Made by a program: the position numbers and the translations under genes. Shown here one piece after another: positions 19,884 to 28,204 of a stretch of 33,976 nucleotides of DNA. Within the stretch, counting starts at the first letter, position 1. The number at the start of each line of letters is the position of its first letter. The notes under the pieces were generated by a model. The model saw only the letters and a program-made list of their open reading frames with translations. It ran no database searches and was not told the origin of the DNA. The DNA is from an uncultured Polaribacter sp. (GTDB taxonomy: Bacteria; Bacteroidota; Bacteroidia; Flavobacteriales; Flavobacteriaceae), in assembly GCA_913061165.1 (NCBI GenBank), contig CAJXTJ010000009.1, positions 1 to 33,976 on the forward strand, read 5' to 3'.

Positions 19884-20337
19884 CTAATTCTTTATTTCCC
19901 ATTACCTCTTCTGCCAAGTCAGCAAAATCTATAGCAGCAGCATCAATTGCCTTTTCATAGTTCTCTTTATCCCAAATTTCTACGATATTCAACGCAGAAG
20001 ACAAAACAACTTGTTTTTTTATTCCAGCGAACTCAGATAAATCTTTAGGAATTAAAACCCTACCCGCAGCATCAAATTCAACGATTTTTACACCTGCTGT
20101 AAATCTTCTAATAAAATCATTGTTCTTTTTAATAAACTTATTCAGTTTATTAACTTTAACCATCATTAAATTCCACTCTTCCATAGAATACAATTCTAGG
20201 CAAGGTTGAAAAACAGCTCTTTTTATTACAAATCCCTCATTTAAAATTGGTTGCAACTGCTTTTTAAGCGCGGATGAGAATAGCACCCTACCTTTCGCAT
20301 CTGCGGTACATTCATATGTCCCAATTAAATTTATCAC
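19870..20337 (-). CDS. mraZ: Transcriptional regulator MraZ
   Basis: DNA-binding repressor of the dcw cluster, working as a ring-shaped oligomer on tandem GTG-type repeats upstream of its own gene. The 155-aa protein has two SpoVT/AbrB-like repeats, DAKGRVLFSSALKKQL (about 14-29) and DAAGRVLIPKDLSEF (about 89-103), which is the MraZ signature. It is the first gene of the dcw operon. Three GTGGT boxes at 10-bp spacing lie just upstream (separate entry), consistent with autorepression. Confidence 0.97.
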   Translation of the reverse strand: MINLIGTYECTADAKGRVLFSSALKKQLQPILNEGFVIKRAVFQPCLELYSMEEWNLMMVKVNKLNKFIKKNNDFIRRFTAGVKIVEFDAAGRVLIPKDLSEFAGIKKQVVLSSALNIVEIWDKENYEKAIDAAAIDFADLAEEVMGNKELDELS

Positions 20338-20362
20338 GAGTAAAATATATTTTAGTATGTAT

Positions 20363-20370
20363 CAAAAATA
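20363..20370 (-). promoter_or_regulatory. Promoter -7 element of the dcw operon
   Basis: Minus-strand TATTTTTG matches the Bacteroidota -7 consensus TAnnTTTG. It would put the transcript start about 20 bp before the mraZ ATG. There is no TTG at the -33 position. That stretch is occupied by the middle MraZ box, which suggests either a promoter of moderate strength or one where repression directly blocks sigma contact. Confidence 0.6.
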
Positions 20371-20375
20371 TATAA

Positions 20376-20405
20376 ATTTTACCACTTCTTACCACTTTTT
20401 ACCAC
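20376..20405 (-). promoter_or_regulatory. Three tandem MraZ boxes (operator)
   Basis: The minus strand reads GTGGTAAAAA, GTGGTAAGAA, GTGGTAAAAT: three direct 10-bp units with the GTGGT core invariant. Known MraZ operators consist of several short G-rich direct repeats at 10-bp period upstream of mraZ, so the match in sequence type, spacing and position is strong. The boxes overlap the -33 region and stop 5 bp before the -7 element, a repressor geometry. Confidence 0.85.
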
Positions 20406-20511
20406 ATTGTTAACAACTTATTGCTTTTGTACACCAATTGCAGACAAGACCTGTCTTAAAATATGATTTAGAGTGATTTAGTAAAACGGGAATTATGTTA
20501 TAAAAAAGAAT

Positions 20512-20519
20512 TACATTTG
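20512..20519 (+). promoter_or_regulatory. Promoter -7 element for the hydrolase-engB-rluA group
   Basis: TACATTTG matches TAnnTTTG and lies 24 bp before the hydrolase ATG, a typical distance in this phylum. No TTG is found 17-23 bp upstream, so the call rests on the -7 element and position. Confidence 0.5.
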
Positions 20520-20543
20520 CCATTACGTAAAATGAATTGAACG

Positions 20544-21308
20544 ATGATTGACCAGTTGAAAACCGAAGGGAAATTTACATATGCAGAAGCGGGTGAAGGA
20601 CCTGTTATTATTATTTTACACGGTTTAATGGGTGCCTTAAGTAATTTTGGTGATACCTATGAACATTTTTCCAAAAATGGTTACAAAGTATTAATACCAG
20701 AGTTACCGCTATACTCCCTTCCTCTTTTACAAACCAACGTTAAAAGTTTAGCCGGGTTTCTAAAAGAATTTATGCAACATAAAAAAGTTAATAACGCTAT
20801 CTTACTAGGTAATTCTCTAGGAGGTCATATTGCTTTATATTTCACAAAACATAATCAAGAACAAGTTAAAGCGCTAGTCTTAACAGGAAGTTCTGGTTTG
20901 TATGAAAAAGCTATGGGAGATAGTTTCCCAAAAAGAGGAAACTATGAATATATCAAAGAAAAAACACAAGGAGTTTTTTACGATCCAGCTATCGGAACGA
21001 AAGAAATGGTGGATGATATTTTTAAAATAGTAAATGATAGAAGTTCTGTAATAAGAACTTTAGCAATTGCAAAAAGCGCTATTAGACACAACATGTCTGC
21101 TGACTTGCCCGCAATGAAACAGCCAACCTGTTTAATCTGGGGAAAACAAGATGTTGTAACTCCGCCAGAAGTTGCTGTAGATTTTAATAAAATTTTACCC
21201 GATTCTGATTTATTTTGGATTGATAAATGTGGGCACGCTGCAATGATGGAGAGACCCTTAGAATTCAATAGAATTCTTCACAAATGGCTGATTTCTAGAA
21301 ATATATAA
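20544..21308 (+). CDS. Alpha/beta fold hydrolase
   Basis: Cytoplasmic hydrolase of unknown substrate (254 aa, no signal peptide). The oxyanion-hole strand IIILHGLMGAL, nucleophile elbow GNSLGGH with Ser91, acid Asp203 in WGKQDVVTP and His231 in CGHAAMMERP form a complete triad, so it should be active as an esterase or C-C/C-N hydrolase. A gene of this kind next to engB/ysxC is common in Flavobacteriia, in my recollection. It starts 24 bp after a TAnnTTTG element and stops 4 bp before engB, so they are co-transcribed. The substrate cannot be inferred. Confidence 0.9.
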   Translation: MIDQLKTEGKFTYAEAGEGPVIIILHGLMGALSNFGDTYEHFSKNGYKVLIPELPLYSLPLLQTNVKSLAGFLKEFMQHKKVNNAILLGNSLGGHIALYFTKHNQEQVKALVLTGSSGLYEKAMGDSFPKRGNYEYIKEKTQGVFYDPAIGTKEMVDDIFKIVNDRSSVIRTLAIAKSAIRHNMSADLPAMKQPTCLIWGKQDVVTPPEVAVDFNKILPDSDLFWIDKCGHAAMMERPLEFNRILHKWLISRNI

Positions 21309-21312
21309 TTTA

Positions 21313-21924
21313 ATGAAAATTAAGTCTGCAGAATTTATAATGAGTAACAGTAATGTTACTAAAGCCCCGCAAGAAAGAATGCCAGAGTATGCCTTTATAG
21401 GTCGTTCTAATGTTGGTAAGTCTTCCTTAATTAACATGTTAATGGAGCGCAAAGACTTGGCTAAAATTTCTGGAAAACCAGGAAAAACACAACTTATAAA
21501 TCACTTTAAAATAAATGAAGAATGGTTTCTAGTAGATTTACCGGGCTATGGTTATGCTTCTGTTTCTAAAAAGAAAAGAGTAATTTTTCAATATTTCATA
21601 GAAAACTATTTTAAAGAAAGAGAGCAACTGGTATGTACTTTTGTATTGATAGACTCTAGACATGATCCTCAAAAAATAGATTTAGATTTTATGCAGTTTT
21701 TAGGTGAAAATCAAATTCCGTTTTGTATTGTTTTCACAAAAGCAGACAAACTAGGAAGCTCTAAATTAAACAAACAAATAACTTCTTATAAAAAGAAATT
21801 ACTAGAATTTTGGCAAACGGTTCCAACATCATTTTTAACTTCTTCTTCTACAAGCTTGGGTAGAAAAGAATTTTTAGACTTTATAGATGGTGTAAATGAA
21901 GATGTTGCCAAAGATTTCAAATAA
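21313..21924 (+). CDS. engB: Ribosome biogenesis GTPase EngB (YsxC/YihA)
   Basis: Essential P-loop GTPase of the TrmE-Era-EngA-YihA-Septin class that assists assembly of the large ribosomal subunit. GTPase motifs are complete: G1 GRSNVGKSS (30-38), G2 GKPGKTQLIN, G3 DLPGYGYA, G4 TKADK, and G5 near TSSSTSLG. The N-terminal KSAEFIMSNSNVTKAP is typical. Length 203 aa is normal. The ATG lies 4 bp after the hydrolase stop. Confidence 0.97.
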   Translation: MKIKSAEFIMSNSNVTKAPQERMPEYAFIGRSNVGKSSLINMLMERKDLAKISGKPGKTQLINHFKINEEWFLVDLPGYGYASVSKKKRVIFQYFIENYFKEREQLVCTFVLIDSRHDPQKIDLDFMQFLGENQIPFCIVFTKADKLGSSKLNKQITSYKKKLLEFWQTVPTSFLTSSSTSLGRKEFLDFIDGVNEDVAKDFK

Positions 21925-21956
21925 CCTTTAGACAAGCTTAAGGTACTATTCAACTG
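21924..21956. repeat. Possible degenerate REP-like element
   Basis: The 36-bp gap between engB and rluA is filled by ACCTTTAGACAAGCTTAAGG and a following TACTATTCAACTG. The core CCTTTAG-ACAAG-CTTAAGG is an imperfect 7-bp inverted repeat with one mismatch. It resembles short dispersed palindromes with a GACAAGCTCAGG core that I recall from many Bacteroidota genomes and that give spurious ORFs reading LSLSKG; the minus-strand shadow ORF here does read STLSLSKG. One copy in this window cannot prove a family. Confidence 0.4.
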
Positions 21957-21960
21957 TTCT

Positions 21961-22647
21961 ATGAACTCCACAAAAGAGAATTTACAGGTTTTATTTGAAG
22001 ACAATCACATTATTATTGTAAATAAAAGGGCCGGCGATATCACGCAAGGTGATAAAACGGGCGACAAACCTTTAAGCGATGTGGTTAAGGAATACGTAAA
22101 AGACAAGTACAACAAACCTGGTCTGGTTTTTATTGGCACCGTGCATAGATTAGACAGGCCTACTTCTGGAATAGTGATTTTTGCAAGAACCTCTAAAGCT
22201 TTAGAGCGTTTAAATAAAATGTTACGCGAAAAGACAATTAAGAAAACCTATTGGGCACTTGTAAAAAATGCACCAAAAGCGACTGCGGATACGCTTATTA
22301 ATTTCTTAAAAAAAGACACTAAAAAGAACAAATCTTTTGTCTACAAGAAAGAAATTGAAGGAAGTAAGAAAGCTATCTTACACTACAATATCATTAAAAA
22401 ATTGGAAAATTATTTTTTAATTGAAATTGATTTAGAAACAGGTAGACATCATCAAATTAGAACACAGTTATCTTATATTGGAAGTGCTATAAAAGGAGAT
22501 TTAAAGTATGGTTTTCCACGTTCTAATAAAGATGGAAGCATTAGTTTACATGCCCGAAAAATAAAATTTATACACCCAGTTTCTAAAGAAGAAGTAGCAA
22601 TTACTGCACCCACACCAAAAGATATTATTTGGAATGCATGTAGTTAA
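21961..22647 (+). CDS. RluA-family pseudouridine synthase
   Basis: RNA-modifying enzyme isomerising specific uridines to pseudouridine in rRNA or tRNA. The catalytic motif HRLDRPTSG places Asp65 as the nucleophile. LETGRHHQIRTQLSYIG and the C-terminal LHARKIKFIHPVSKE are further RluA-family blocks. At 228 aa it lacks the N-terminal S4 domain found in RluC/RluD, so it is a single-domain enzyme like RluA/TruC. Target site unknown. It follows engB by 36 bp, a gap containing a possible REP-like element, and converges with ade. Confidence 0.93.
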   Translation: MNSTKENLQVLFEDNHIIIVNKRAGDITQGDKTGDKPLSDVVKEYVKDKYNKPGLVFIGTVHRLDRPTSGIVIFARTSKALERLNKMLREKTIKKTYWALVKNAPKATADTLINFLKKDTKKNKSFVYKKEIEGSKKAILHYNIIKKLENYFLIEIDLETGRHHQIRTQLSYIGSAIKGDLKYGFPRSNKDGSISLHARKIKFIHPVSKEEVAITAPTPKDIIWNACS

Positions 22648-22668
22648 AAGTAAATAAGCCAAATTATC

Positions 22669-24291
22669 TTATAGCACTTCCAACGACGTAAATTGAAAAG
22701 AAGTTCCATCGAATAAACCTTTGTCTGACAATTTTAAAGCAGGAATTACCAATAGGGCCATAAAAGACAAACTCATATAAGGCGCTCTTAGTTTACTGCC
22801 CATTCGTTTTGCCATTGCATCCAAGTCAGCATAAGATTTTCCAATTTCTTGGGCAGATAAATCAGACATAATTCCTGCCACAGGTAAAGAAACAATTTTT
22901 TCTTCGGATGCATTTACAGCACAAATGCCGCCGCTATTTTCAATAATTAAATTCACCGCTTTACAAATTGCTTCATCAGAGACCCCTATAGCAATAATAT
23001 TATGAGAATCGTGCCCCACAGAACTTGCAATGGCGCCCTCTTTGATTCCGAAATTCTTAATAAAAGCGATGGATGGTTTTGCGTTTTTATACCGATTTAC
23101 AACCGTCATTTTTAGAACATCAGTTGCCGTATTTGAAACTAAATTTCCATCAACAATTAAAGTGTTTGCTTCAATTTGATTGGTTACCAATTCACCATCT
23201 AAAGCCTCAATGACTCTAATTTTATTTGCTGAAGATTCAAATCTAAAATCTGCTACTTTCTTTTTATCCGTGTTAAAATTGTTTAAAACTTCAAAATCTA
23301 CAGATTTCACAAAACTTTCTCCGTTTTTAGCCACCAAATCTCCGTTAATGTAGGTTTCTAAAATATTAAAGTTCTTTAAATTATCAACCAAAATAAAATC
23401 TGCAGCATCTCCTTTTTGCAACAAACCAACCTCTAAATTATAATGTTTTACAGGGTTTACGCAAGCTGCTTGCAACACTTTAAAGACGTCAATTCCTTTT
23501 GCTACTGCTCTTTCACATAATTGATTTATATGGCCTAACAGCAAATCATCTGGATGCTTATCATCTGAACAAAACATCATATTCTCGAAATGTTCTGGTA
23601 ATAAATCAATCAAAGCTTCGAAGTTTTTTGCAGCACTTCCCTCTCTAATAAGTACCTTCATTCCTTTTTGCAACTTCTCTAAAGCTTCATCAAAAGTAAA
23701 ACACTCATGATCTGTAGAAATGCCAGCAGCAATGTATTTAGTAACAGCATCGCCTCTTAAGCCTGGGGCGTGACCATCAATTGGTTTATTGTTGTTTTTT
23801 GAATGTTGAATCTTTTTAAGCACCTCTTCATCATCAAATAAAACACCCGGATAGTTCATCATTTCTGCTAAATATTTGATATCAGGATTTTCCATCATCA
23901 ACTTAATATCATTAGCATCAATAATTGCACCAGCACTTTCAAAAGAGGTTGCTGGCACACAACTTGGGGCTCCAAAATTAAATTTCAACGGAACCTTCTT
24001 TCCGTTTTGAATCATAAATTCTACTCCTTTTACACCCAACACATTGGCAATTTCATGCGGATCAGAAACGGTGGCAACTGTGCCATGAATTACGGCTATT
24101 TTAGCAAATTCTGAAGGCACTAACATCGAACTTTCTATATGAATATGTGCATCTACAAAACCAGGTAAAATATAGTTTTCTTGAAGGTGTTGTGTTGCTC
24201 TAACCCCTATAATTTTTCCATTTTCTACTTCAACTTCACCTTTAAAAATTTTCTTGTTTTGTATATCAACAATATTACCTTTTACAATCAT
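22669..24291 (-). CDS. ade: Adenine deaminase
   Basis: Metal-dependent amidohydrolase converting adenine to hypoxanthine and ammonia in purine salvage. It opens with the composite-domain strand [15 protein letters not shown] and then the metal motif [13 protein letters not shown] with His49 and His51. The central barrel contains [10 protein letters not shown] and CSDDKHPDD. The C-terminal adenine-deaminase domain has [16 protein letters not shown] and [19 protein letters not shown]. Length 540 aa is normal. It lies 51 bp after the cyclo-ligase gene, so it may be in the same operon or have its own promoter. Confidence 0.96.
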   Translation of the reverse strand: MIVKGNIVDIQNKKIFKGEVEVENGKIIGVRATQHLQENYILPGFVDAHIHIESSMLVPSEFAKIAVIHGTVATVSDPHEIANVLGVKGVEFMIQNGKKVPLKFNFGAPSCVPATSFESAGAIIDANDIKLMMENPDIKYLAEMMNYPGVLFDDEEVLKKIQHSKNNNKPIDGHAPGLRGDAVTKYIAAGISTDHECFTFDEALEKLQKGMKVLIREGSAAKNFEALIDLLPEHFENMMFCSDDKHPDDLLLGHINQLCERAVAKGIDVFKVLQAACVNPVKHYNLEVGLLQKGDAADFILVDNLKNFNILETYINGDLVAKNGESFVKSVDFEVLNNFNTDKKKVADFRFESSANKIRVIEALDGELVTNQIEANTLIVDGNLVSNTATDVLKMTVVNRYKNAKPSIAFIKNFGIKEGAIASSVGHDSHNIIAIGVSDEAICKAVNLIIENSGGICAVNASEEKIVSLPVAGIMSDLSAQEIGKSYADLDAMAKRMGSKLRAPYMSLSFMALLVIPALKLSDKGLFDGTSFQFTSLEVL

Positions 24292-24309
24292 ATACCAAAT
24301 TATTTACTA

Positions 24310-24317
24310 CAAATTTA
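24310..24317 (-). promoter_or_regulatory. Possible internal promoter for ade
   Basis: Minus-strand TAAATTTG matches TAnnTTTG, 18 bp before the ade ATG, in the 51-bp gap after the cyclo-ligase gene. No TTG at the expected upstream distance. In an AT-rich gap this could occur by chance. Confidence 0.35.
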
Positions 24318-24342
24318 CAAAGAATAAAAGGGGCTATTCCTA

Positions 24343-24891
24343 TTATTTTGGATAGATTACTTGGTGCAAAGGAATATCAAATTCATTTTTATCTTCTATT
24401 TCTTTTACTGGTGGAAAAAAATTTAATCCTATAAATTTTGCGTCTTTTCTACAGTTTGATAAAAATCGATCATAGAAACCTTTTCCATAACCCACTCTGA
24501 ATTTTTTATCATCAGAGATTAACATTGGTATAAAAATTAAATCTAAGTCATTTTCTAAAGCTGGATCTGCATTTACAGGTTCTGGAACATCTAATCTATT
24601 CAACTCTAAAACAGTATCATCTTCTAGATAAAAATGCGACAATGTATTGTCTTTAAAATTGCATTTACTTACTACAATCCGTTTATTTTTGTCTCTAAAA
24701 TAGGTAATTAACGCTGCGGTATCTATCTCTTTAAATTTAGGTATGGATAGAAATAAATGCACATTTTTAACAGTAGAAAGATCTAAGTTATAAATCTGTT
24801 GGTATATATTTTCTTGCAAATCCTTAATTTGGATTTCAGTTAGGTCATTTCTTTTTTGCTTGTAAAGCGCTCTAAGTTCTTGCTTTTTCAT
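24343..24891 (-). CDS. 5-formyltetrahydrofolate cyclo-ligase
   Basis: ATP-dependent enzyme converting 5-formyl-THF to 5,10-methenyl-THF, returning the stored folate to one-carbon metabolism (YgfA/Fau/MTHFS family). The N-terminal KKQELRALYKQKRNDL and the C-terminal nucleotide-site block FRVGYGKGFYDRFL are diagnostic, and DLIFIPMLISDD precedes the latter as expected. Length 182 aa is normal. It begins 1 bp after the MmcQ/YjbR gene, so they are co-transcribed. Confidence 0.95.
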   Translation of the reverse strand: MKKQELRALYKQKRNDLTEIQIKDLQENIYQQIYNLDLSTVKNVHLFLSIPKFKEIDTAALITYFRDKNKRIVVSKCNFKDNTLSHFYLEDDTVLELNRLDVPEPVNADPALENDLDLIFIPMLISDDKKFRVGYGKGFYDRFLSNCRKDAKFIGLNFFPPVKEIEDKNEFDIPLHQVIYPK

Positions 24892-24892
24892 T

Positions 24893-25261
24893 TTACAAAT
24901 CCTTTAATATTACTTGTGTTTTTTTTGTCAATCCTTTCACCACCATAGCATAAGAATGATTTATTAGCGTTATAGCCAAATTTTGTGAAATATCTTTAGA
25001 ATTAAGAGTTACTGTATTCCAATGCTTTTTGTTCGAATGCCAACCCGGTTGCACACCTTCATAAACTTCTCGTAATTCTTCTGCTTTCTCAGGATCACAT
25101 TTTAAATTTACACATTGTGCACCTTGCTCCCACTTATCTATTCTTGTAAGTACAAAAATTTTATCCATCACTTTAAAAACCAAAGTTACGTTATCAAAAG
25201 GAAAGTGCTCTGTTACTCCTTTTTTTGACAAACAAAAATCTCTTAATTGCGTTATGTGCAT
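24893..25261 (-). CDS. MmcQ/YjbR family protein
   Basis: Small cytoplasmic protein (122 aa) of the YjbR/MmcQ fold, a CyaY-like alpha/beta domain often described as DNA-binding, with no firmly established cellular role. Recognisable blocks are LSKKGVTEHFPFDNVTLVFKV, FVLTRIDKWE, NLKCDPEKAEELRE and GWHSNKKHWNTV. It lies 9 bp after the alpha/beta hydrolase and 1 bp before the cyclo-ligase. Confidence 0.9.
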   Translation of the reverse strand: MHITQLRDFCLSKKGVTEHFPFDNVTLVFKVMDKIFVLTRIDKWEQGAQCVNLKCDPEKAEELREVYEGVQPGWHSNKKHWNTVTLNSKDISQNLAITLINHSYAMVVKGLTKKTQVILKDL

Positions 25262-25270
25262 TTTTAATTT

Positions 25271-26218
25271 TTACAAAGATTCATTTAAAAAAGATTTTAA
25301 AAACTCTAAACTTTCTTTTGGGTTTTCCTCCATAGGAACATGACCTGAATTTTCTAAAATAACCAGTTTAGAGTTCGGCAGCATGCTATCCATTCTTTTT
25401 CCATTTCCTAAAGGAATCCAAGTATCTTTTGCTCCCCAAATTAATAATGTGGTAGTTTTTACACTTTTTAACTTTACTAAATTTACTTTTTCAGCTAAAT
25501 TGAAATCCGTTTTTGCTCTCTCTATAAAAGCCTTTCTATTTCCTGTTCTCAAAGACATTTTATGATACCGTATAACAAGAGTGTCTGTAACTTTTAATTT
25601 ATCAGCATATACTTGCTCTATATTTTTTCTAATAATAAACTTGGGTGTGATGTACAAAAACAACGAATTTAAGATTGGTGTTTTTGCCATTTTAAAAATT
25701 GATGGTTGTGGGGTAAAGGTTGGCAAACCACTGGCATCTATTAAAATAAGTTTGCGTACTTTATTTGGGTATTCTGCAGCATAATTCCAAGCAATATTTC
25801 CTCCTAAAGAATTTCCTGCAAGATAAAATTTATCAACCTTTATTTTTTCTAAAAATTGAAACAAAAACTTTGTATAACTCTCTATAGAGTAATCTGCATT
25901 CTTGTTTGGACCTGTTAAACCAAAGGCAGGTAAATCTAATCTAATAACTCGATAGTCTTTGGATAGTTGTTTTGTCCAAGCATCATAAGTATGTAAAGAA
26001 GCTGCTGTGCCATGGATTAAAACAATTGGGAAACCAGTACCTTCATCTCTATAATGCACCTGCATTCCATTAATTGCTAAAAACTCTGATTGTTCATTTG
26101 CATATTCCTTTTTTAATTCTTCTACAGAAATATCGGCATAAGAGACCCTATAAATCAGCACCAATAGTAGGATACTAATCCCAATAAAAAATCTTTTTTT
26201 ATGGAAGATTTTTCGCAT
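25271..26218 (-). CDS. Alpha/beta hydrolase with N-terminal membrane anchor
   Basis: Predicted membrane-anchored hydrolase (315 aa). Residues about 9-26 (RFFIGISILLLVLIYRV) form one hydrophobic helix after a basic start (MRKIFHKK), so it is either anchored with its domain in the periplasm or exported. The oxyanion strand IVLIHGTAAS, nucleophile elbow GNSLGGN (Ser137), acid in IWGAKDTWIP and His in NSGHVPMEENP make a complete triad. Substrate unknown. It starts 4 bp after the cyclase-family gene, in the same operon. It is not a close duplicate of the other hydrolase in this window. Confidence 0.9.
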   Translation of the reverse strand: MRKIFHKKRFFIGISILLLVLIYRVSYADISVEELKKEYANEQSEFLAINGMQVHYRDEGTGFPIVLIHGTAASLHTYDAWTKQLSKDYRVIRLDLPAFGLTGPNKNADYSIESYTKFLFQFLEKIKVDKFYLAGNSLGGNIAWNYAAEYPNKVRKLILIDASGLPTFTPQPSIFKMAKTPILNSLFLYITPKFIIRKNIEQVYADKLKVTDTLVIRYHKMSLRTGNRKAFIERAKTDFNLAEKVNLVKLKSVKTTTLLIWGAKDTWIPLGNGKRMDSMLPNSKLVILENSGHVPMEENPKESLEFLKSFLNESL

Positions 26219-26222
26219 AAAT

Positions 26223-26972
26223 TTATTTTATAATTTTATATAAAATAGGCTTACTAGGTGTTGCGTCATTTTCAAAAGGTGCAATCATTAAATTTAATAA
26301 ATACTCACCATCTTCTACCGAATTAGGTACATAGATGAATTCTGTAATCGTTGCATCTAATCGAACTTTTCCAGTCGTATTCCAAAAAGCATTGTGTGCT
26401 AATAACTTTCCGTTATCTTTTTCTTTATCTACAGAAGGCAAATCAATCAATAGGTGTTTTATTCCTTTTTCACGCAGATAAACGGCTGCTTCTTCCAGCA
26501 AGTATGGCGGATTAGTATTCGAATATTGCATCGTCTTTTTATCCTTTAAATTAGGCAATGTTCTAATTATAATAGCATCTCTTTTTTTATTTCTTAACGC
26601 TGTTTTTAATTGTTTTTCAGAAATTACAAAATCTTCTCCTCTGCTTTCTGGTGCAACTGTAACCACCTCGGAAACAAAAAAATAATGTTTTAAATTCTGA
26701 TTTACAGAATATACCTCTTCTGTAATATGACCCACACATTCTGTATGTGTTATGTGTGCATGCGGATTAAAATGAATGTTATTAAAGTTTATAACAGCAC
26801 CTTCAGAAACCTTAACTAATTCACCATCAATATTCTCTGGAAATATCTCTGGCTCACCTAAATACCAAGCATTTACATTTTTTCTTGATGCATCTATGGC
26901 AATAGAAATATCTAAAGGTTTAGAAACATCTATTGTAATTTTTCTAGAATTGTATTCTATAATTGCTTTCAT
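26223..26972 (-). CDS. Cyclase family protein (kynurenine formamidase-like)
   Basis: Predicted metal-dependent amide or lactone hydrolase of the cyclase/KynB superfamily (249 aa, cytoplasmic). The family's metal site HxGTHxDxPxH appears as the His-rich HAHITHTECVGHI (about residues 72-84), so the fold is recognisable but the motif is divergent. Later LRNKKRDAIIIRTLPN and LLIDLPSVDKEKDN match the strand carrying the IDxPS motif of the family. It is the first gene of the minus-strand group running to the cyclo-ligase or ade, with a good promoter about 50 bp upstream. Substrate unknown; kynurenine formamidase activity should not be assumed. Confidence 0.82.
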   Translation of the reverse strand: MKAIIEYNSRKITIDVSKPLDISIAIDASRKNVNAWYLGEPEIFPENIDGELVKVSEGAVINFNNIHFNPHAHITHTECVGHITEEVYSVNQNLKHYFFVSEVVTVAPESRGEDFVISEKQLKTALRNKKRDAIIIRTLPNLKDKKTMQYSNTNPPYLLEEAAVYLREKGIKHLLIDLPSVDKEKDNGKLLAHNAFWNTTGKVRLDATITEFIYVPNSVEDGEYLLNLMIAPFENDATPSKPILYKIIK

Positions 26973-27011
26973 GTAGGCTAAAATTATTTTAATATTTTAC
27001 TGAAATAGATT

Positions 27012-27044
27012 CAAATATAAGTTATTAAATAAAAAAGGGTTCAA
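27012..27044 (-). promoter_or_regulatory. Promoter for the cyclase-to-cyclo-ligase operon
   Basis: On the minus strand, TTG (27044-27042), 22-bp spacer, then TATATTTG (27019-27012) fits the full Bacteroidota consensus TTG-N17-23-TAnnTTTG. The start codon of the cyclase-family gene is 39 bp further on. It is the best complete promoter in the window. Confidence 0.7.
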
Positions 27045-27075
27045 AGATTTATAAAAATTAGAAAAGGAACTTGAA

Positions 27076-28203
27076 TTAGTTTAACATAAAAAGATCAGAA
27101 GCAATTCCGTCTACCAAAAACCTCCCTTTTTCGCTCGTTTTTAAAACTCCATTTTTATTAGATAACAGACCTTCTTCAATGTGTTTTTTAGATTGATTCT
27201 TAAAATATTCAGCATATTTTACTCCAAAGTTATTTTCAATTTCATTCAACGAAACACCCCACATAGTTCTTAAACCAGTCATAATATATTCATTGTATCG
27301 ATCTGCTGTAGACAAGGTCTCTCTTTCTATAGGAACTATATTCTCTTGAATCGCTTTTATATACTTCGTATTATTTTTAACATTCCAACTACGTTGTTTT
27401 CCATCGAAGGAGTGCGCAGATGGGCCAATTCCTAGATACGGTTTCCCAAACCAATAGGCAGTATTGTTTTTACTGAAAAAACCCTCTTTTCCGAAGCTAG
27501 ATAATTCATAATGTATGTACCCCGCTTTGTCCAACTCTTTTGTTAGTATTTGAAACTGCTCTTGAACTTTATAATCAGAAACACTTTTAATTTTCCCTTT
27601 TGCTATTAAAGCTTCTAAAGCTGTTTTTGGCTCTACTACTAAGGCATAACTACTAATATGCGGAATATCAAAACTTAATGCTGTCTGAATATTAACCAAC
27701 CATTCTTCGTTTGTGCAATACGGAATTCCGTATATTAAGTCTAAAGAAATATTATCAAAATAGCGAGCTGCAAAAGACAAAGATTTCTTTGCTTCTTCTG
27801 AATTATGTGCACGATTCATTAACTTTAAATCCTTCTCAAAGAAAGACTGAACACCGATACTTAGGCGGTTAATTAAACTTTTAGAAAGCTCAATTATCTT
27901 CTCTTCAGACAAATCATCAGGATTTGCCTCTAGCGTTATTTCCGGGTTTTCTATAACCTCAAAATTTGCATATACTGCAGCTATCAATACCTGAATTTCT
28001 TCAGTATTTAAAACAGAAGGTGTGCCTCCACCAAAATAAATAGTTTCTATAATTTTATCTTCTAACTCGTCTTTTCTCAGTTCAATTTCTCTTACTAAAG
28101 AGACAATCATGTCTTCTTTTTTCTTTAACGAGGTAGAGAAATGAAAATCGCAATAAAAACATGCTTGCTTGCAAAATGGTATGTGAATGTATATTCCGGA
28201 CAA
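27076..28203 (-). CDS. hemW: Radical SAM haem chaperone HemW
   Basis: Radical SAM protein related to oxygen-independent coproporphyrinogen III oxidase but acting as a haem chaperone for respiratory enzymes. The 4Fe-4S motif CKQACFYC has Cys at 11, 15 and 18 (CxxxCxxC). The N-terminal MSGIYIHIPFC, IYFGGGTPSVL, ITLEANPDDL and RLSIGVQSF are HemN/HemW blocks. HemW rather than HemN is supported by the short N-terminus (the Cys triad begins at residue 11) and the 375-aa length. It lies 44 bp after ruvC. Confidence 0.93.
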   Translation of the reverse strand: MSGIYIHIPFCKQACFYCDFHFSTSLKKKEDMIVSLVREIELRKDELEDKIIETIYFGGGTPSVLNTEEIQVLIAAVYANFEVIENPEITLEANPDDLSEEKIIELSKSLINRLSIGVQSFFEKDLKLMNRAHNSEEAKKSLSFAARYFDNISLDLIYGIPYCTNEEWLVNIQTALSFDIPHISSYALVVEPKTALEALIAKGKIKSVSDYKVQEQFQILTKELDKAGYIHYELSSFGKEGFFSKNNTAYWFGKPYLGIGPSAHSFDGKQRSWNVKNNTKYIKAIQENIVPIERETLSTADRYNEYIMTGLRTMWGVSLNEIENNFGVKYAEYFKNQSKKHIEEGLLSNKNGVLKTSEKGRFLVDGIASDLFMLN

Positions 28204-28204
28204 A

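Larger units (their letters stand above)
20338..20543. other. Divergent intergenic region mraZ / alpha-beta hydrolase
   Basis: This 206-bp gap holds the dcw promoter and MraZ boxes on the left and the hydrolase promoter on the right. Between them are a perfect 10-bp palindrome TTGTTAACAA (20407-20416), immediately beside the outermost MraZ box, and a short inverted repeat AAGAC-CT-GTCTT (20446-20457). Neither can be assigned to a known factor. No gene or RNA is evident. Confidence 0.6.

Noticed and set aside
20446-20457. AAGAC-CT-GTCTT inverted repeat upstream of the hydrolase
   Set aside because: Five-base arms are too short to claim an operator or terminator without conservation data.
21786-22004. 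Minus-strand 72-aa ORF containing LSLSKG
   Set aside because: Shadow across engB, a repeat-like gap and rluA; useful only as a hint of the REP-like element.
26223-26972. Naming the cyclase-family gene kynB
   Set aside because: The metal motif is divergent and no other kynurenine pathway gene is nearby.
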